DNA of 64,000 bases. It comes from Jannaschia maritima (GTDB lineage Bacteria > Pseudomonadota > Alphaproteobacteria > Rhodobacterales > Rhodobacteraceae). Positions 16,639-24,387 of this stretch are shown piece by piece. How positions within the stretch are numbered: position 1 is the first letter of the stretch; each line of letters starts with the position of its first letter. The translations under genes were made by a program, and so were the position numbers. The stretch covers positions 20,717-84,716 of the forward strand of contig NZ_JARGZA010000017.1 of the NCBI RefSeq assembly GCF_030973515.1, in the 5' to 3' direction. Below the pieces are notes generated by a model. That model was not told the DNA's origin. It worked only from the letters and a program-made list of their open reading frames with translations, and ran no database searches.

Positions 16639-17153
16639 CGTCCCCGCTGCCCCCGACCCTGACGACCGACCGTCTGACCCTGCGCCCGTTCCAGGCGCGG
16701 GACATGGCGCCCTACGTCGCCTACTACACCGGGCCGCGGACCACCGGCGTGGGCGGACCCAGGCCGCCCCGGGTGGCCGCGGAACGGTTCCTGGCGATGG
16801 CGGGGCAATGGGCCGTCCGCGGGTTCGGACGCTATGCCATCGCGCAGGACGGTCCCGCCTTCGGCCATGTCGGCATGATGCAGGTGGCCGAAGCCGACCC
16901 GGTCGAGATGACGTGGACCCTGTGGGACGCCGCCTGCGAAGGCCACGGCTACGCCACCGAAGCGGCGCGCGCCGTGCTGGCCGCGTGGCGCGGCGGGCCG
17001 CTGGTGGTCCGCGTCGACCGCGACAACGCCGCGTCGCTGCGCGTCGCCGCCCGCCTTGGCCTGGCGGAGGACGGGGACGCCGCCCCGCCGGCGTCGATGC
17101 CCGGCGCCCGCACGTTCCGCTGGGCCCCGTCGCCCCTGGGGGCCACCGCATGA
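16635..17153 (+). CDS. GNAT acetyltransferase, array member 6
   Basis: A 172-residue GNAT protein: LTTDRLTLRPFQARDM opening, GVGGPRPPRVA segment, a diverged beta-4 block VEMTWTLW, motif A CEGHGYATEAA and motif B NAASLRVAARLGL. The beta-4 position, usually ELGW, is the most altered of the array, so its acceptor pocket may differ. The ATG overlaps the previous stop, and its own stop overlaps the next ATG (ATGA both times). Confidence 0.9.
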   Translation: MTSPLPPTLTTDRLTLRPFQARDMAPYVAYYTGPRTTGVGGPRPPRVAAERFLAMAGQWAVRGFGRYAIAQDGPAFGHVGMMQVAEADPVEMTWTLWDAACEGHGYATEAARAVLAAWRGGPLVVRVDRDNAASLRVAARLGLAEDGDAAPPASMPGARTFRWAPSPLGATA

Positions 17154-17662
17154 CGCCCCCCGTCCTGACCACCGACCGCCTGGTCCTGCGCCCCCTGTCC
17201 GCGGACGACTTCGAGGCTTTGGCCGCGTTCTACGCCTCCGACCGGTCGCGGCATGTCGGCGGTCCGAAGGACCGCGCCGACACGTGGCGTCAGCTGGCCG
17301 CCGAGATCGGGCACTGGACGCTGCGGGGCTATGGCCGCTGGGGCGTCGACGTCGCGGCGACCGGCGCCTGCGTCGGCATCGTCGGCTGCTGGAACCCCGA
17401 AGGGTGGCCGGAGCCCGAGCTGGGCTGGGACCTGTTCGACGGCCACGAGGGCCGGGGCTACGCTACGGAGGCCGCGGCCGCGGCGCGGCGCTGGGCTTAC
17501 GATGCCGCGGGCTGGCGCACGGCGATCAGCCTCGTTTCGCACGGCAACGGCGCCTCCGCCCGCGTGGCCGCCCGGTTGGGCTGCCTGCACGAGGCCGACG
17601 TCGAGGGCCGCTTCGGCGGGGCCCAGATCTGGCGCCACCCCGGCCCCGCGGCCGTTCTGTAG
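17150..17662 (+). CDS. GNAT acetyltransferase, array member 7
   Basis: A 170-residue GNAT protein close to the array consensus: VLTTDRLVLRPLSADDF, HVGGPKDRADTW, ELGWDLFDGHEGRGYATEA (beta-4 running into motif A) and motif B NGASARVAARLGC. It ends in WRHPGPAAVL, resembling the WRHPAPAEVAA end of member 3. The start lies in an ATGA overlap with member 6, and 11 nt separate it from member 8. Confidence 0.9.
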   Translation: MTPPVLTTDRLVLRPLSADDFEALAAFYASDRSRHVGGPKDRADTWRQLAAEIGHWTLRGYGRWGVDVAATGACVGIVGCWNPEGWPEPELGWDLFDGHEGRGYATEAAAAARRWAYDAAGWRTAISLVSHGNGASARVAARLGCLHEADVEGRFGGAQIWRHPGPAAVL

Positions 17663-17673
17663 GGGGCCACCGC

Positions 17674-18276
17674 ATGGGACACCGCGACATCCCCGTGATC
17701 CGGACGCGCCGCCTGGTCCTGCGCGCCCCGGAGCCGTCGGACTATCCCGACTTCAAGGCGACGTTCACGTCCTATCGCTCCCGCTTCATGGGGGGGCCGT
17801 TGAACCCCTACGAGGCTTGGATGCTCTACGCCGCGGAGATCGGCCATTGGGAGATCCGGGGCTTCGGCATGTGGATGATCCACGCCGCCGACGACGACCG
17901 CACCTTGGGCATGGCGGGCGGCTGGCAGCCCGCGGGCTGGCCGGAACGCGAACTGGCCTGGATCGTCTTTCCCGGCGCGTCGGGCCAGGGCTACGCGTTG
18001 GAGGCGGTCCACGCGGTGCGCGGGCATCTATACCGCACGGGCTGGGACGGGGCGGTGTCCTACGTCGATCCGAAGAACTACGAATCCCGTCTCCTGTGCG
18101 ACCGCCTGGGCGCGGTGCTCGATCCCGACGCGCCGTCGGTGGACGGCAGCGACGCCTGCTATCGCCACCCGTCCCCCGCGGCCCTCGCCGACACCCGGCT
18201 CGCCTGGGCCATCGACCGCGAAATCGCGCACCACGCCGACCCCGCCCTCCAGCCGGAAGGAGCGCCCGTTGACTGA
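17674..18276 (+). CDS. GNAT acetyltransferase, array member 8
   Basis: A 200-residue GNAT protein, the last of the array: VIRTRRLVLRAPEPSDY, FMGGPLNPYEAW, ELAWIVF, motif A ASGQGYALEAV and motif B NYESRLLCDRLGA. A ~30-residue C-terminal extension (LADTRLAWAIDREIAHH...) is absent from the other members. Its end overlaps a TTG-started 96-codon frame that runs to the chorismate mutase start. Acceptor unknown. Confidence 0.9.
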   Translation: MGHRDIPVIRTRRLVLRAPEPSDYPDFKATFTSYRSRFMGGPLNPYEAWMLYAAEIGHWEIRGFGMWMIHAADDDRTLGMAGGWQPAGWPERELAWIVFPGASGQGYALEAVHAVRGHLYRTGWDGAVSYVDPKNYESRLLCDRLGAVLDPDAPSVDGSDACYRHPSPAALADTRLAWAIDREIAHHADPALQPEGAPVD

Positions 18277-18559
18277 CCCCGCCCGAATCCGACCCTTCCG
18301 CCGCCCGTCCGGATCGCGGGCGACGGACCGGTCCCGCGCGGACGGCCCGATCCCGGCGATCGGACCGGGGCCCGCGGCGCGGCCCGCCCGGGCGGACCGT
18401 TGGACACCGCGCCCCGATCGGGACGGTTCCGGTTCACCGGCCGCCGGTCCGGACGGTGCCTTTGCGTATGTACGGGGGGTGTACGGGGGGTGTACGGGGG
18501 GTGCATCGGCATTTCCGCACGATCCGGCGCCGTTGCGCGGTGGGACGGTGCGCCCATGA
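18269..18559 (+). CDS. Doubtful 96-codon ORF linking GNAT 8 to chorismate mutase
   Basis: A TTG at 18269 has a good Shine-Dalgarno (GAAGGAG, about 8 nt upstream) and opens a 96-codon frame. The frame overlaps the end of GNAT 8 by 8 bp and stops in an ATGA overlap with chorismate mutase, the same coupling pattern as in the array. The product is Arg/Pro/Gly/Asp-rich with no recognisable fold. It contains the translated 11-bp repeat (VRGVYGGCTGG), and its composition is typical of spurious frames in GC-rich DNA. It could be a leader that carries ribosomes through to chorismate mutase; equally it may be non-coding. Confidence 0.25.
   Translation: MTDPARIRPFRRPSGSRATDRSRADGPIPAIGPGPAARPARADRWTPRPDRDGSGSPAAGPDGAFAYVRGVYGGCTGGASAFPHDPAPLRGGTVRP
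18469..18501 (+). repeat. Perfect 3 x 11-bp tandem repeat TGTACGGGGGG
   Basis: Three identical units TGTACGGGGGG lie head to tail at 18469-18479, 18480-18490 and 18491-18501, ending 54 bp before the chorismate mutase ATG. Each unit contains the palindrome GTAC and a run of six G. The period is about one helical turn. It could be a set of in-phase protein-binding sites, a G-rich structured element, or a slippage-prone tract. Confidence 0.9.
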
Positions 18560-18858
18560 CCGATACGGACACGACCCGCGCGGCCGCCATCCTGGCGGAC
18601 CATCGCGCCTCCATCGACCGCCTCGACGCGGTCCTGATCTATACGCTGGCCGAACGCTTCGCCCACACGCAGGCCGTGGGAAAGCTCAAGGCCGACAACG
18701 ACTTGCCCCCCTCCGACCCGGAGCGGGAGGGCGCGCAGATCGCCAGGCTGGAGGGCCTGGCGCGGGAGGCGGGGCTCGACCCCGCCTTCGCCAAGAAGTT
18801 CCTCGGCTTCGTTATCGAGGAAGTCATCCGTCACCACAAGCAACACGCTGACAAGTAA
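18556..18858 (+). CDS. Chorismate mutase (AroQ class)
   Basis: A 100-residue all-helical protein that converts chorismate to prephenate, the branch point towards phenylalanine and tyrosine. The AroQ pattern is visible: a first helix with R...[16 protein letters not shown] (active-site Arg and helix partner), then [19 protein letters not shown] (Lys and Arg contacts), then a C-terminal helix [14 protein letters not shown]. The length suits a monofunctional enzyme. In Rhodobacteraceae this gene regularly precedes rpsP, as here (10-nt gap), so it is probably co-transcribed with the ribosomal protein genes. Confidence 0.93.
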   Translation: MTDTDTTRAAAILADHRASIDRLDAVLIYTLAERFAHTQAVGKLKADNDLPPSDPEREGAQIARLEGLAREAGLDPAFAKKFLGFVIEEVIRHHKQHADK

Positions 18859-18868
18859 GGACTTTATC

Positions 18869-19282
18869 ATGGCCATGAAGATCAGGCTCGCCCGCGGCGG
18901 CTCCAAGAAGCGCCCCTTCTATCGCATCGTCGCCGCCGACGGCCGCAACCCCCGCGACGGCCGCTTCCTCGAGAAGCTGGGCACCTACAACCCCTTGCTG
19001 CCGAAGGATTCCGAGGACCGCGTCAAGATGGATCTGGAACGGATCCAGCACTGGCTCGACCAGGGCGCGCAGCCCACGGACCGCATCGCGCGGATGCTCG
19101 AAGCCGCCGGCGTGACGCCCCGGTCCGAGCGCTCGAACCCCAAGAAGGGCACGCCGGGCAAGAAGGCCCAGGAGCGCGCGAAGGAGCGCGAGGAGAAGGC
19201 CGCCGCCGCCAGGGAAGCCGCCGAAGCGCCCGCCGAAGCCCCAGCCGAGGACGCCGCCCCCGCCGAGGAAAAGGCGGAGTGA
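18869..19282 (+). CDS. rpsP: 30S ribosomal protein S16
   Basis: A component of the 30S body needed for its assembly. The 137-residue product begins [20 protein letters not shown], the diagnostic S16 start, and includes [11 protein letters not shown] and the ARMLEAAGV region. The core ends near residue 85. A charged Lys/Glu/Ala tail of about 50 residues follows ([19 protein letters not shown] and an acidic end), an extension seen in several alphaproteobacterial S16 proteins. It lies between chorismate mutase and rimM in the classical rpsP-rimM-trmD-rplS order. Confidence 0.97.
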   Translation: MAMKIRLARGGSKKRPFYRIVAADGRNPRDGRFLEKLGTYNPLLPKDSEDRVKMDLERIQHWLDQGAQPTDRIARMLEAAGVTPRSERSNPKKGTPGKKAQERAKEREEKAAAAREAAEAPAEAPAEDAAPAEEKAE

Positions 19283-19384
19283 CCGCGGCGCACGCTTGAC
19301 CGCGTGCCCGCTCCGCCCGACATCCGGGGCCGTCGCGGATTCGCCGCGGCCCCGGTCCAACGGAACTCCTACGGACCGCCCGTC

Positions 19385-19918
19385 ATGAAGGACCATGTCT
19401 GCCTCGGCGCGATCACCGGCGCGCATGGCGTGCGGGGGGACGTCCGCGTGAAGTCGTTCTGCGCCGACCCGTCGGCGATCGGCGATTACGGCCCGCTGAC
19501 GTCGGACGACGGCCGGACCTACCGGCTGACCGTCCTGCGCCCGATCAAGAACGGCTATGCCGTGCGCCTGTCCGGAGTGGCGGCCAAGGAAGCCGCCGAC
19601 GCCCTGCGCGGACAGCGCCTGTGGGTCCCCCGCGGCGCCCTGCCAGATGCGGAGGACGACGAATACTATCACGCCGATCTGATCGGTCTGGACGCGCTCG
19701 ACGTCGGCGGCGAACCGCTGGGCCGGGTCGCAGCCGTCCACGACCACGGCGCCGGCGACCTGCTGGAACTGCGCGGCGGCCCGCACGGCAACCTGTTGAT
19801 CCCGTTCACGAAAGCGGCCGTTCCGACCGTCGACCTGGGCGCCCGCCGCGTGATCGTCGATCCGCCCCACGGCACCCTGCCCGGCCAGGACGACGTGGAA
19901 CCGGACGACGTGCCCTGA
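19385..19918 (+). CDS. rimM: Ribosome maturation factor RimM
   Basis: Assists 16S rRNA processing and assembly of the 30S head, binding S19. The 177-residue product has the N-terminal RimM domain (CLGAITGAHGVRGDVRVKSF) and a C-terminal PRC barrel (YYHADLIGLDALDV, LLIPFTKAAVPTVDL, ending RVIVDPPHG). The ATG at 19385 gives the normal family start; the longer upstream frame is not needed. Gene order with rpsP and trmD is standard, apart from a tiny membrane-protein gene inserted before trmD. Confidence 0.96.
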   Translation: MKDHVCLGAITGAHGVRGDVRVKSFCADPSAIGDYGPLTSDDGRTYRLTVLRPIKNGYAVRLSGVAAKEAADALRGQRLWVPRGALPDAEDDEYYHADLIGLDALDVGGEPLGRVAAVHDHGAGDLLELRGGPHGNLLIPFTKAAVPTVDLGARRVIVDPPHGTLPGQDDVEPDDVP

Positions 19919-19951
19919 TGTTGGTACAGCTCTGATATTGGAAGGACGACC

Positions 19952-20113
19952 ATGCTCGGCTGGATCATCGCACTACTCGCCGTCGCGGCCATCGCCGCGC
20001 TCCTCGGAATGAACCGCGTTTCCGGGGTCGCCCTGACGGGGGCCAAGATCCTGATCGTGATCGCGCTGGTCATCCTCGTCCTGGTGGCGCTGGGCCTCTT
20101 CGCCATCGTCTGA
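19952..20113 (+). CDS. Small DUF1328-type membrane protein (53 residues)
   Basis: A 53-residue hydrophobic protein between rimM and trmD, with AAGGA before its ATG. It starts MLGWIIALLAVAAIAALLG, has a short polar turn (MNRVSGVALTGAKI), and then a second hydrophobic helix. This is the layout of the DUF1328/YtjA family of two-helix membrane proteins, which are often stress-associated but functionally undefined. It is small enough to be missed by length-filtered gene finding. It interrupts the usual rimM-trmD junction and shares the transcript direction. Confidence 0.8.
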   Translation: MLGWIIALLAVAAIAALLGMNRVSGVALTGAKILIVIALVILVLVALGLFAIV

Positions 20114-20153
20114 CGCCTTCCGGGGCGCGGGCCGATGGGCTAGGCGATGGGTC

Positions 20154-20939
20154 ATGTCCGGCCCCGCCCGCTCCCACGGCACGCGCTCCATCCGCGCCTC
20201 CACGACGCCCCGCGACCTGCTGGACGAGCCCGCGCGCACCGCCTGGCAGGCCCGCGTCGTGACCCTGTTCCCCGACGCCTTCCCCGGCGTGCTGGACCTG
20301 TCCCTGACCGGCCAGGCACGCCGCGCGGGCCTGTGGCACCTGTCCGTCACCGACCTGCGCGCGCACGGGCTGGGCCGGCACCGGCAGGTGGACGCACCGC
20401 CCGCGGGCGGAGGCGCGGGACTCGTGCTGCGCCCGGACGTCGTGGGCCCCGCGCTCGACGCCGCCCGGGGTCCCGGCCCCGTCCTCTACCTGTCGCCCCG
20501 CGGCCGCCCCTTCGACCAGGCCACAGCCCGCACCCTCGCTGCGGGCCCCGGCGCGACCCTGCTCTGCGGGCGGTTCGAGGGTGTGGACCAACGCGTGCTG
20601 GACGATCACGACGTCACCGAGATCTCCGTGGGCGACTACGTCCTGACGGGGGGCGAGCTGGCCGCGCAGATCGTGCTGGACGCCACGATCCGCCTGCTGC
20701 CGGGCGTCTTGGGCAACCCCGACAGCATCAGGGACGAAAGCCATTCCGAGGGCCTGCTGGAGCACCCCCACTACACCAAGCCCGCCGAATGGCGGGGCCA
20801 AGCCGTGCCCCCCGTCCTCACCTCCGGCGACCATGCCAGGGTCGCGGAATGGCGGCGGGCGCAGGCCCACGCCCTGACCCGCGACCGCCGCCCGGACCTT
20901 TGGGCCAGGCACCTTGCGCGCAAGGGCGATCGGGACTAG
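20154..20939 (+). CDS. trmD: tRNA (guanine-37-N1)-methyltransferase
   Basis: Methylates G37 next to the anticodon, using S-adenosylmethionine, to prevent +1 frameshifting. The 261-residue product is a SPOUT (trefoil-knot) enzyme. ARVVTLFPDAFPGVLD begins the core; the knot carries LLCGRFEGVDQRVLD and EISVGDYVLTGGELAA; GLLEHPHYTKPAEW and DHARVAEWRR close it. The ~30-residue N-terminal extension (MSGPARSHGTRSIRAS) is typical of Rhodobacteraceae TrmD, supporting the start at 20154. It lies in the ribosomal cluster, 40 nt after the small membrane protein. Confidence 0.96.
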   Translation: MSGPARSHGTRSIRASTTPRDLLDEPARTAWQARVVTLFPDAFPGVLDLSLTGQARRAGLWHLSVTDLRAHGLGRHRQVDAPPAGGGAGLVLRPDVVGPALDAARGPGPVLYLSPRGRPFDQATARTLAAGPGATLLCGRFEGVDQRVLDDHDVTEISVGDYVLTGGELAAQIVLDATIRLLPGVLGNPDSIRDESHSEGLLEHPHYTKPAEWRGQAVPPVLTSGDHARVAEWRRAQAHALTRDRRPDLWARHLARKGDRD

Positions 20940-21020
20940 ACGGCGGCCTTCCCCACCGCGGGGACACAGCGAAGAAGAATCATCCGCGGGCAAACCGCGC
21001 GTAACGAAAGGAGCGGTCCG

Positions 21021-21407
21021 ATGGACCTGATCGCACAGATCGAGGCGGAGCAGGTCGCTGCGCTCGCCAGGCAGATCCCCGACTTCAAGGCCGGCGACAC
21101 CGTCCGCGTCGGCTTCAAGGTGACCGAAGGCACGCGCACCCGGGTGCAGAACTACGAAGGCGTCTGCATCGCGCGCAAGAACGGCGAAGGCATCGCCGGC
21201 TCGTTCACGGTCCGCAAGATCAGCTTCGGCGAGGGCGTGGAGCGCGTGTTCCCGCTGCACAGCACCAACATCGACAGCATCGAGGTCGTGCGACGCGGCC
21301 GCGTCCGCCGCTCGAAGCTGTACTACCTGCGCGATCGTCGCGGCAAGTCCGCGCGGATCAAGGAGCAGACCAACTACCGTCCCAAGACGACCACCGCGGA
21401 GGCGTGA
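21021..21407 (+). CDS. rplS: 50S ribosomal protein L19
   Basis: A protein of the subunit interface. The 128-residue product shows the L19 blocks [55 protein letters not shown] and [14 protein letters not shown], at normal length with a short C-terminal tail. A good Shine-Dalgarno (AAAGGAG) precedes the ATG. It is followed after 4 nt by rpmE, so both end the same transcript at the terminator 21657-21682. Confidence 0.97.
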   Translation: MDLIAQIEAEQVAALARQIPDFKAGDTVRVGFKVTEGTRTRVQNYEGVCIARKNGEGIAGSFTVRKISFGEGVERVFPLHSTNIDSIEVVRRGRVRRSKLYYLRDRRGKSARIKEQTNYRPKTTTAEA

Positions 21408-21411
21408 TCCC

Positions 21412-21633
21412 ATGAAGAAGAACCTTCACCCCGACTATCACGCCATCGACGTTAAGCTGGTCGACGGCACCGTGGTCCAGATGCGCTCCACCTGGGGCGA
21501 GGAGGGCAAGCAGATGTCCCTCGACATCGACCCCTCCGTCCACCCCGCTTGGACCGGCGGCGGCGCCCGCCTGATGGACACCGGCGGCCGCGTGTCGAAG
21601 TTCAAGAACAAGTACGCCGGCCTGGGCTTCTGA
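21412..21633 (+). CDS. rpmE: 50S ribosomal protein L31 (zinc-free form)
   Basis: A 73-residue L31: [45 protein letters not shown] and [12 protein letters not shown]. The CxxC-type zinc ligands of the C+ form are absent, so this is a C-minus protein that does not depend on zinc. It starts 4 nt after rplS and is closed by a strong intrinsic terminator, ending the ffh-rpmE cluster. Confidence 0.96.
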   Translation: MKKNLHPDYHAIDVKLVDGTVVQMRSTWGEEGKQMSLDIDPSVHPAWTGGGARLMDTGGRVSKFKNKYAGLGF

Positions 21634-21656
21634 ACCCCCGCCGCCGTCCGAGGTTG

Positions 21657-21682
21657 ACGCCGCCCCCGGGGGCGGCGTTCTT
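21657..21682 (+). terminator. Intrinsic terminator of the ribosomal cluster
   Basis: ACGCCGCCCCC (21657-21667) and GGGGGCGGCGT (21668-21678) are perfect complements with no spacer, so the real hairpin has about a 9-bp stem and a 4-nt loop. TTCTT follows at once. This is the best rho-independent terminator in the window and sits 24 nt after rpmE. Confidence 0.85.
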
Positions 21683-21712
21683 CGTCGCGGGACACGAACC
21701 GACGGAGCGGCG

Positions 21713-22687
21713 ATGCCAGACGTTGTCTTGATCTCGGGAAACGGCCGGTCCGGGTCGAACCGTCTGCTCGACATGTTCGACGAAAGCGACCGCACCGTTT
21801 GCCGGAGCGAGGTGAACGCGATCGGCGCGGGCGACTTCGTCGGCATCGGCGGCACGCTGTTTGCGGACGACGCGCCGCCCGACCTGTCCGACCGCCTGCG
21901 ACGTGCTATCGCCCGCGCGCGCAGGCGCCGCAGCGAACGCGACCATTTCGACAAGCTGGGCAAGGCGTTCTTCCGCCCCGCCGCCCGCGCGGCGGTGCCG
22001 CTGATGGCAAGGTCGCGCGCACGGCGGCTGGCCGTCCGGGCCGGTGTCATGCGCGACGCCGCGGAATGGACCCTGCCCCCCGCCACGTTCGACCGGGCCG
22101 CGCTGGACGCCGCGACGCTGGTGCTGAAGATCAACGCCGCCCCCGTCTGGGCCCGCGCGCTCCTGTGCGACCATCCCGGGGCGCGCGTCGTCCACAACAT
22201 CCGCGAGCCGCGCGGCTACCTTGCATCGTGGTACAACCGCTTCCTCAAGGGCGGCGCGCAGACGGCCGACTTCCGGTCAAACTTCGCAGACGTCCCCCGC
22301 ATCCTGTCGCACTTCGGACGACCCGCCGCCGCGGCGGACGACCTGCGCGAGCCCACGCTGCCCAACATGGTCGAGGTGGAAGTCTGGCGCTGGCGCCACA
22401 TCAACGAGCTGCACCAGACCCTTCCGGGCGGCCCGGATCGCGTGTGCCGCATCGGGTACGGCACGATCGACGCCGACCCCCGCGCCGCGGCGCGGATGCT
22501 CTACGGATTCGCGGGCCTTCCCCTGGGCCCCGCCACGGAGGAGGCGATCGCGGGCATGCGCAACACGTTGTTCGCCAAGAAGCACGCCGACGCCCTGGAC
22601 CCCGCCATCGTCGACGCCGCCCTGCGCCGCGTCCTGTCCGACAGTCCCCTGCGCGAGATCCCGGAGGTCCGGGCCGCCCTGGCCTGA
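21713..22687 (+). CDS. Sulfotransferase family protein
   Basis: A 324-residue cytosolic protein with the two PAPS-binding signatures of sulfotransferases. The N-terminal 5'-phosphosulfate loop is SGNGRSGSNRLLDMF (about residues 8-22), and the 3'-phosphate region is HNIREPRGYLASWYNRF near 165. A basic linker (RARRRRSERDHFDKLG) and an Ala/Arg-rich segment lie between them. Such enzymes sulfate carbohydrates, lipids or small molecules; the acceptor is not readable. The gene starts 30 bp after the ribosomal terminator and probably has its own promoter. Confidence 0.8.
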   Translation: MPDVVLISGNGRSGSNRLLDMFDESDRTVCRSEVNAIGAGDFVGIGGTLFADDAPPDLSDRLRRAIARARRRRSERDHFDKLGKAFFRPAARAAVPLMARSRARRLAVRAGVMRDAAEWTLPPATFDRAALDAATLVLKINAAPVWARALLCDHPGARVVHNIREPRGYLASWYNRFLKGGAQTADFRSNFADVPRILSHFGRPAAAADDLREPTLPNMVEVEVWRWRHINELHQTLPGGPDRVCRIGYGTIDADPRAAARMLYGFAGLPLGPATEEAIAGMRNTLFAKKHADALDPAIVDAALRRVLSDSPLREIPEVRAALA

Positions 22688-22787
22688 TGCCGCCGACAAC
22701 GATCGGGCCCGCATCGACCACCCCCTCTGGGCAAGCCCCCGCCGACCCGGTAGCGATGCGCCCGGGCAGGCTACGGGCAGGGGCGGC

Positions 22788-23618
22788 ATGGCGCATATCA
22801 TCGTCTTCGGAAACGAGAAGGGTGGGTCCGGCAAGTCCACCACCGCCATGCACGTGGCCACCGCCCTGGCCCGCCAGGGGGCCCGCGTGGGCGCCATCGA
22901 CCTCGACCTCCGCCAGCGCAGCTTCGAGCGCTACATCGAGAACCGGGTGGAATTCTCGCGCCATCAGGACGTGGCCCTCCCCACTCCCACGGTCGGTCGC
23001 TTGCCCAAGGTCGGCCAGGACGATGTCGCCCCGGGCGAGAACCCGTTCGACCGGTCGCTGACCCTCGCCGTACAGGGCCTGGACGCGGAATGCGACTTCG
23101 TGCTGATCGACTGCCCCGGCAGCCACACCCGGTTCAGCCAAGTCGCCCACAGCCTCGCCGACACGCTGGTCACGCCGCTCAACGACAGCTTTGTGGACTT
23201 CGACATGCTGGCGCGCATCGACCCCGGATCGGGCCGCGTCGTCGGGCCGAGCGTGTATTCCGAAATGGTGTGGAACGCCCGCCAGGCCCGTGCGGAGGCC
23301 GGGTCGAAGCCGATGGACTGGATCGTCCTGCGCAACCGCCTGGGCACCACCGAGATGCACAACAAGCGCAAGGTCGGCGCAGCGCTCGACGACCTGTCCA
23401 AGCGCATCGGCTTCCGCGTGTCCCCCGGCTTCACCGAACGCGTGATCTTCCGCGAACTGTTCCCCCGCGGCATGACCCTGCTCGACCTGAAGGACATCGG
23501 CGTCGGCAGCCTGAACCTGTCCAACGTCGCCGCCCGGCAAGAGGTGCGCGACCTCATCACGTCACTGCGACTGCCGCGCGTCCAGGCGACGCTCCAAACG
23601 CCGGAGGGCCAGGCTTAG
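22788..23618 (+). CDS. mipZ: Division-plane positioning ATPase MipZ
   Basis: A ParA/MinD-type ATPase that, in Caulobacter, forms bipolar gradients through ParB and blocks FtsZ assembly away from midcell. The 276-residue product starts MAHIIVFGNEKGGSGKSTT with the deviant Walker A (Lys11 and Lys16), followed by the MipZ-specific IDLDLRQRSFERYIENR, DFVLIDCPGSHT (Walker B region) and PLNDSFVDFDML. The C-terminal block GFTERVIFRELFPRGMTLLDL is also MipZ-like. Its last 57 bp overlap the convergent permease gene. Confidence 0.93.
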   Translation: MAHIIVFGNEKGGSGKSTTAMHVATALARQGARVGAIDLDLRQRSFERYIENRVEFSRHQDVALPTPTVGRLPKVGQDDVAPGENPFDRSLTLAVQGLDAECDFVLIDCPGSHTRFSQVAHSLADTLVTPLNDSFVDFDMLARIDPGSGRVVGPSVYSEMVWNARQARAEAGSKPMDWIVLRNRLGTTEMHNKRKVGAALDDLSKRIGFRVSPGFTERVIFRELFPRGMTLLDLKDIGVGSLNLSNVAARQEVRDLITSLRLPRVQATLQTPEGQA

Positions 23619-24368
23619 CGCCACGGTCATCGTCAGGTACAGCAGCGTGACGACGTTGTACGTCTCGAAGTACCGGAAGTTGCCCGCCGCCGTGACCTTG
23701 CCCAGCTGCGCGATGTCCAGCACGCCCACCACGCTGACCAGGCTGCTGTCCTTCACCATGGCCACCAGATCGTTGCCCAAGGGCGGCAGGATCGTGCGGA
23801 ACGCCTGCGGCAGGACGATGTGGCGGAAGATGCGGCCCCGCGACAAGCCCAGGGCCTCCGCCGCCTCGATCTGGCCCTCGTCGACCGATTCCAGGCCCGC
23901 GCGGAACACTTCGGCGATGAACGACGAATAGGCCAGGACCAGCGCCAGCACCGCCCGCCACAGCAGCGGAAAGTCCCGCGTCCGCGCCATCGGCAGGCCG
24001 GTCGCGTCCGCGACCCAGTTCCACCCCGCGACCAGCCCCGGCACCAGCACGAACGCGACGTAGAGCAGCAGCACCAGGATCGGGATGCCGCGCAGCAACT
24101 CGGTATAGAACCGCGCCAGCTGCCGTGCCACGCGGCTGCCCGAAACCGCCATCAGCGCCACGCCCAGCCCGATCAGGCAGGCCCCCGCGAAGGCCGTGGC
24201 CGTGACCAGCACGGTGATCCACAGCCCGCGCCGCAGCGTCGACAGCACCTGCCGCGCCCCGTCGTCCAGGGCGATCACGACGTACGACCCACCGATCAGG
24301 ACCCCGATGGCGACCAGCCACCAGGGGAAGTCTGGGGCGTCGGACGCGCCCCTGCGGCGGCGCCTCAC
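23562..24368 (-). CDS. Amino-acid ABC transporter permease
   Basis: A 268-residue inner-membrane permease of the HisMQ/GlnP type with about five or six hydrophobic helices. The EAA loop EAAEALGLSRGRIFRHIVLP (about residues 180-200), which contacts the ATPase, is intact, and SYSSFIAEVFRAGLES-like residues precede it. It starts at a GTG (24366-24368), 19 nt after the binding-protein gene, so the two are one operon. No ATP-binding subunit is encoded next to it; downstream is the opposing mipZ gene. Polar amino-acid uptake is inferred from family membership. Confidence 0.88.
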   Translation of the reverse strand: MRRRRRGASDAPDFPWWLVAIGVLIGGSYVVIALDDGARQVLSTLRRGLWITVLVTATAFAGACLIGLGVALMAVSGSRVARQLARFYTELLRGIPILVLLLYVAFVLVPGLVAGWNWVADATGLPMARTRDFPLLWRAVLALVLAYSSFIAEVFRAGLESVDEGQIEAAEALGLSRGRIFRHIVLPQAFRTILPPLGNDLVAMVKDSSLVSVVGVLDIAQLGKVTAAGNFRYFETYNVVTLLYLTMTVALSLALRRLERRLDARQSQ

Positions 24369-24387
24369 GGACGCCCGATCCGCCCGG

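Noticed and set aside
18469..18501. CRISPR-like array
   Set aside because: Units are 11 bp with no spacers and no cas genes nearby, so it is a simple tandem repeat.
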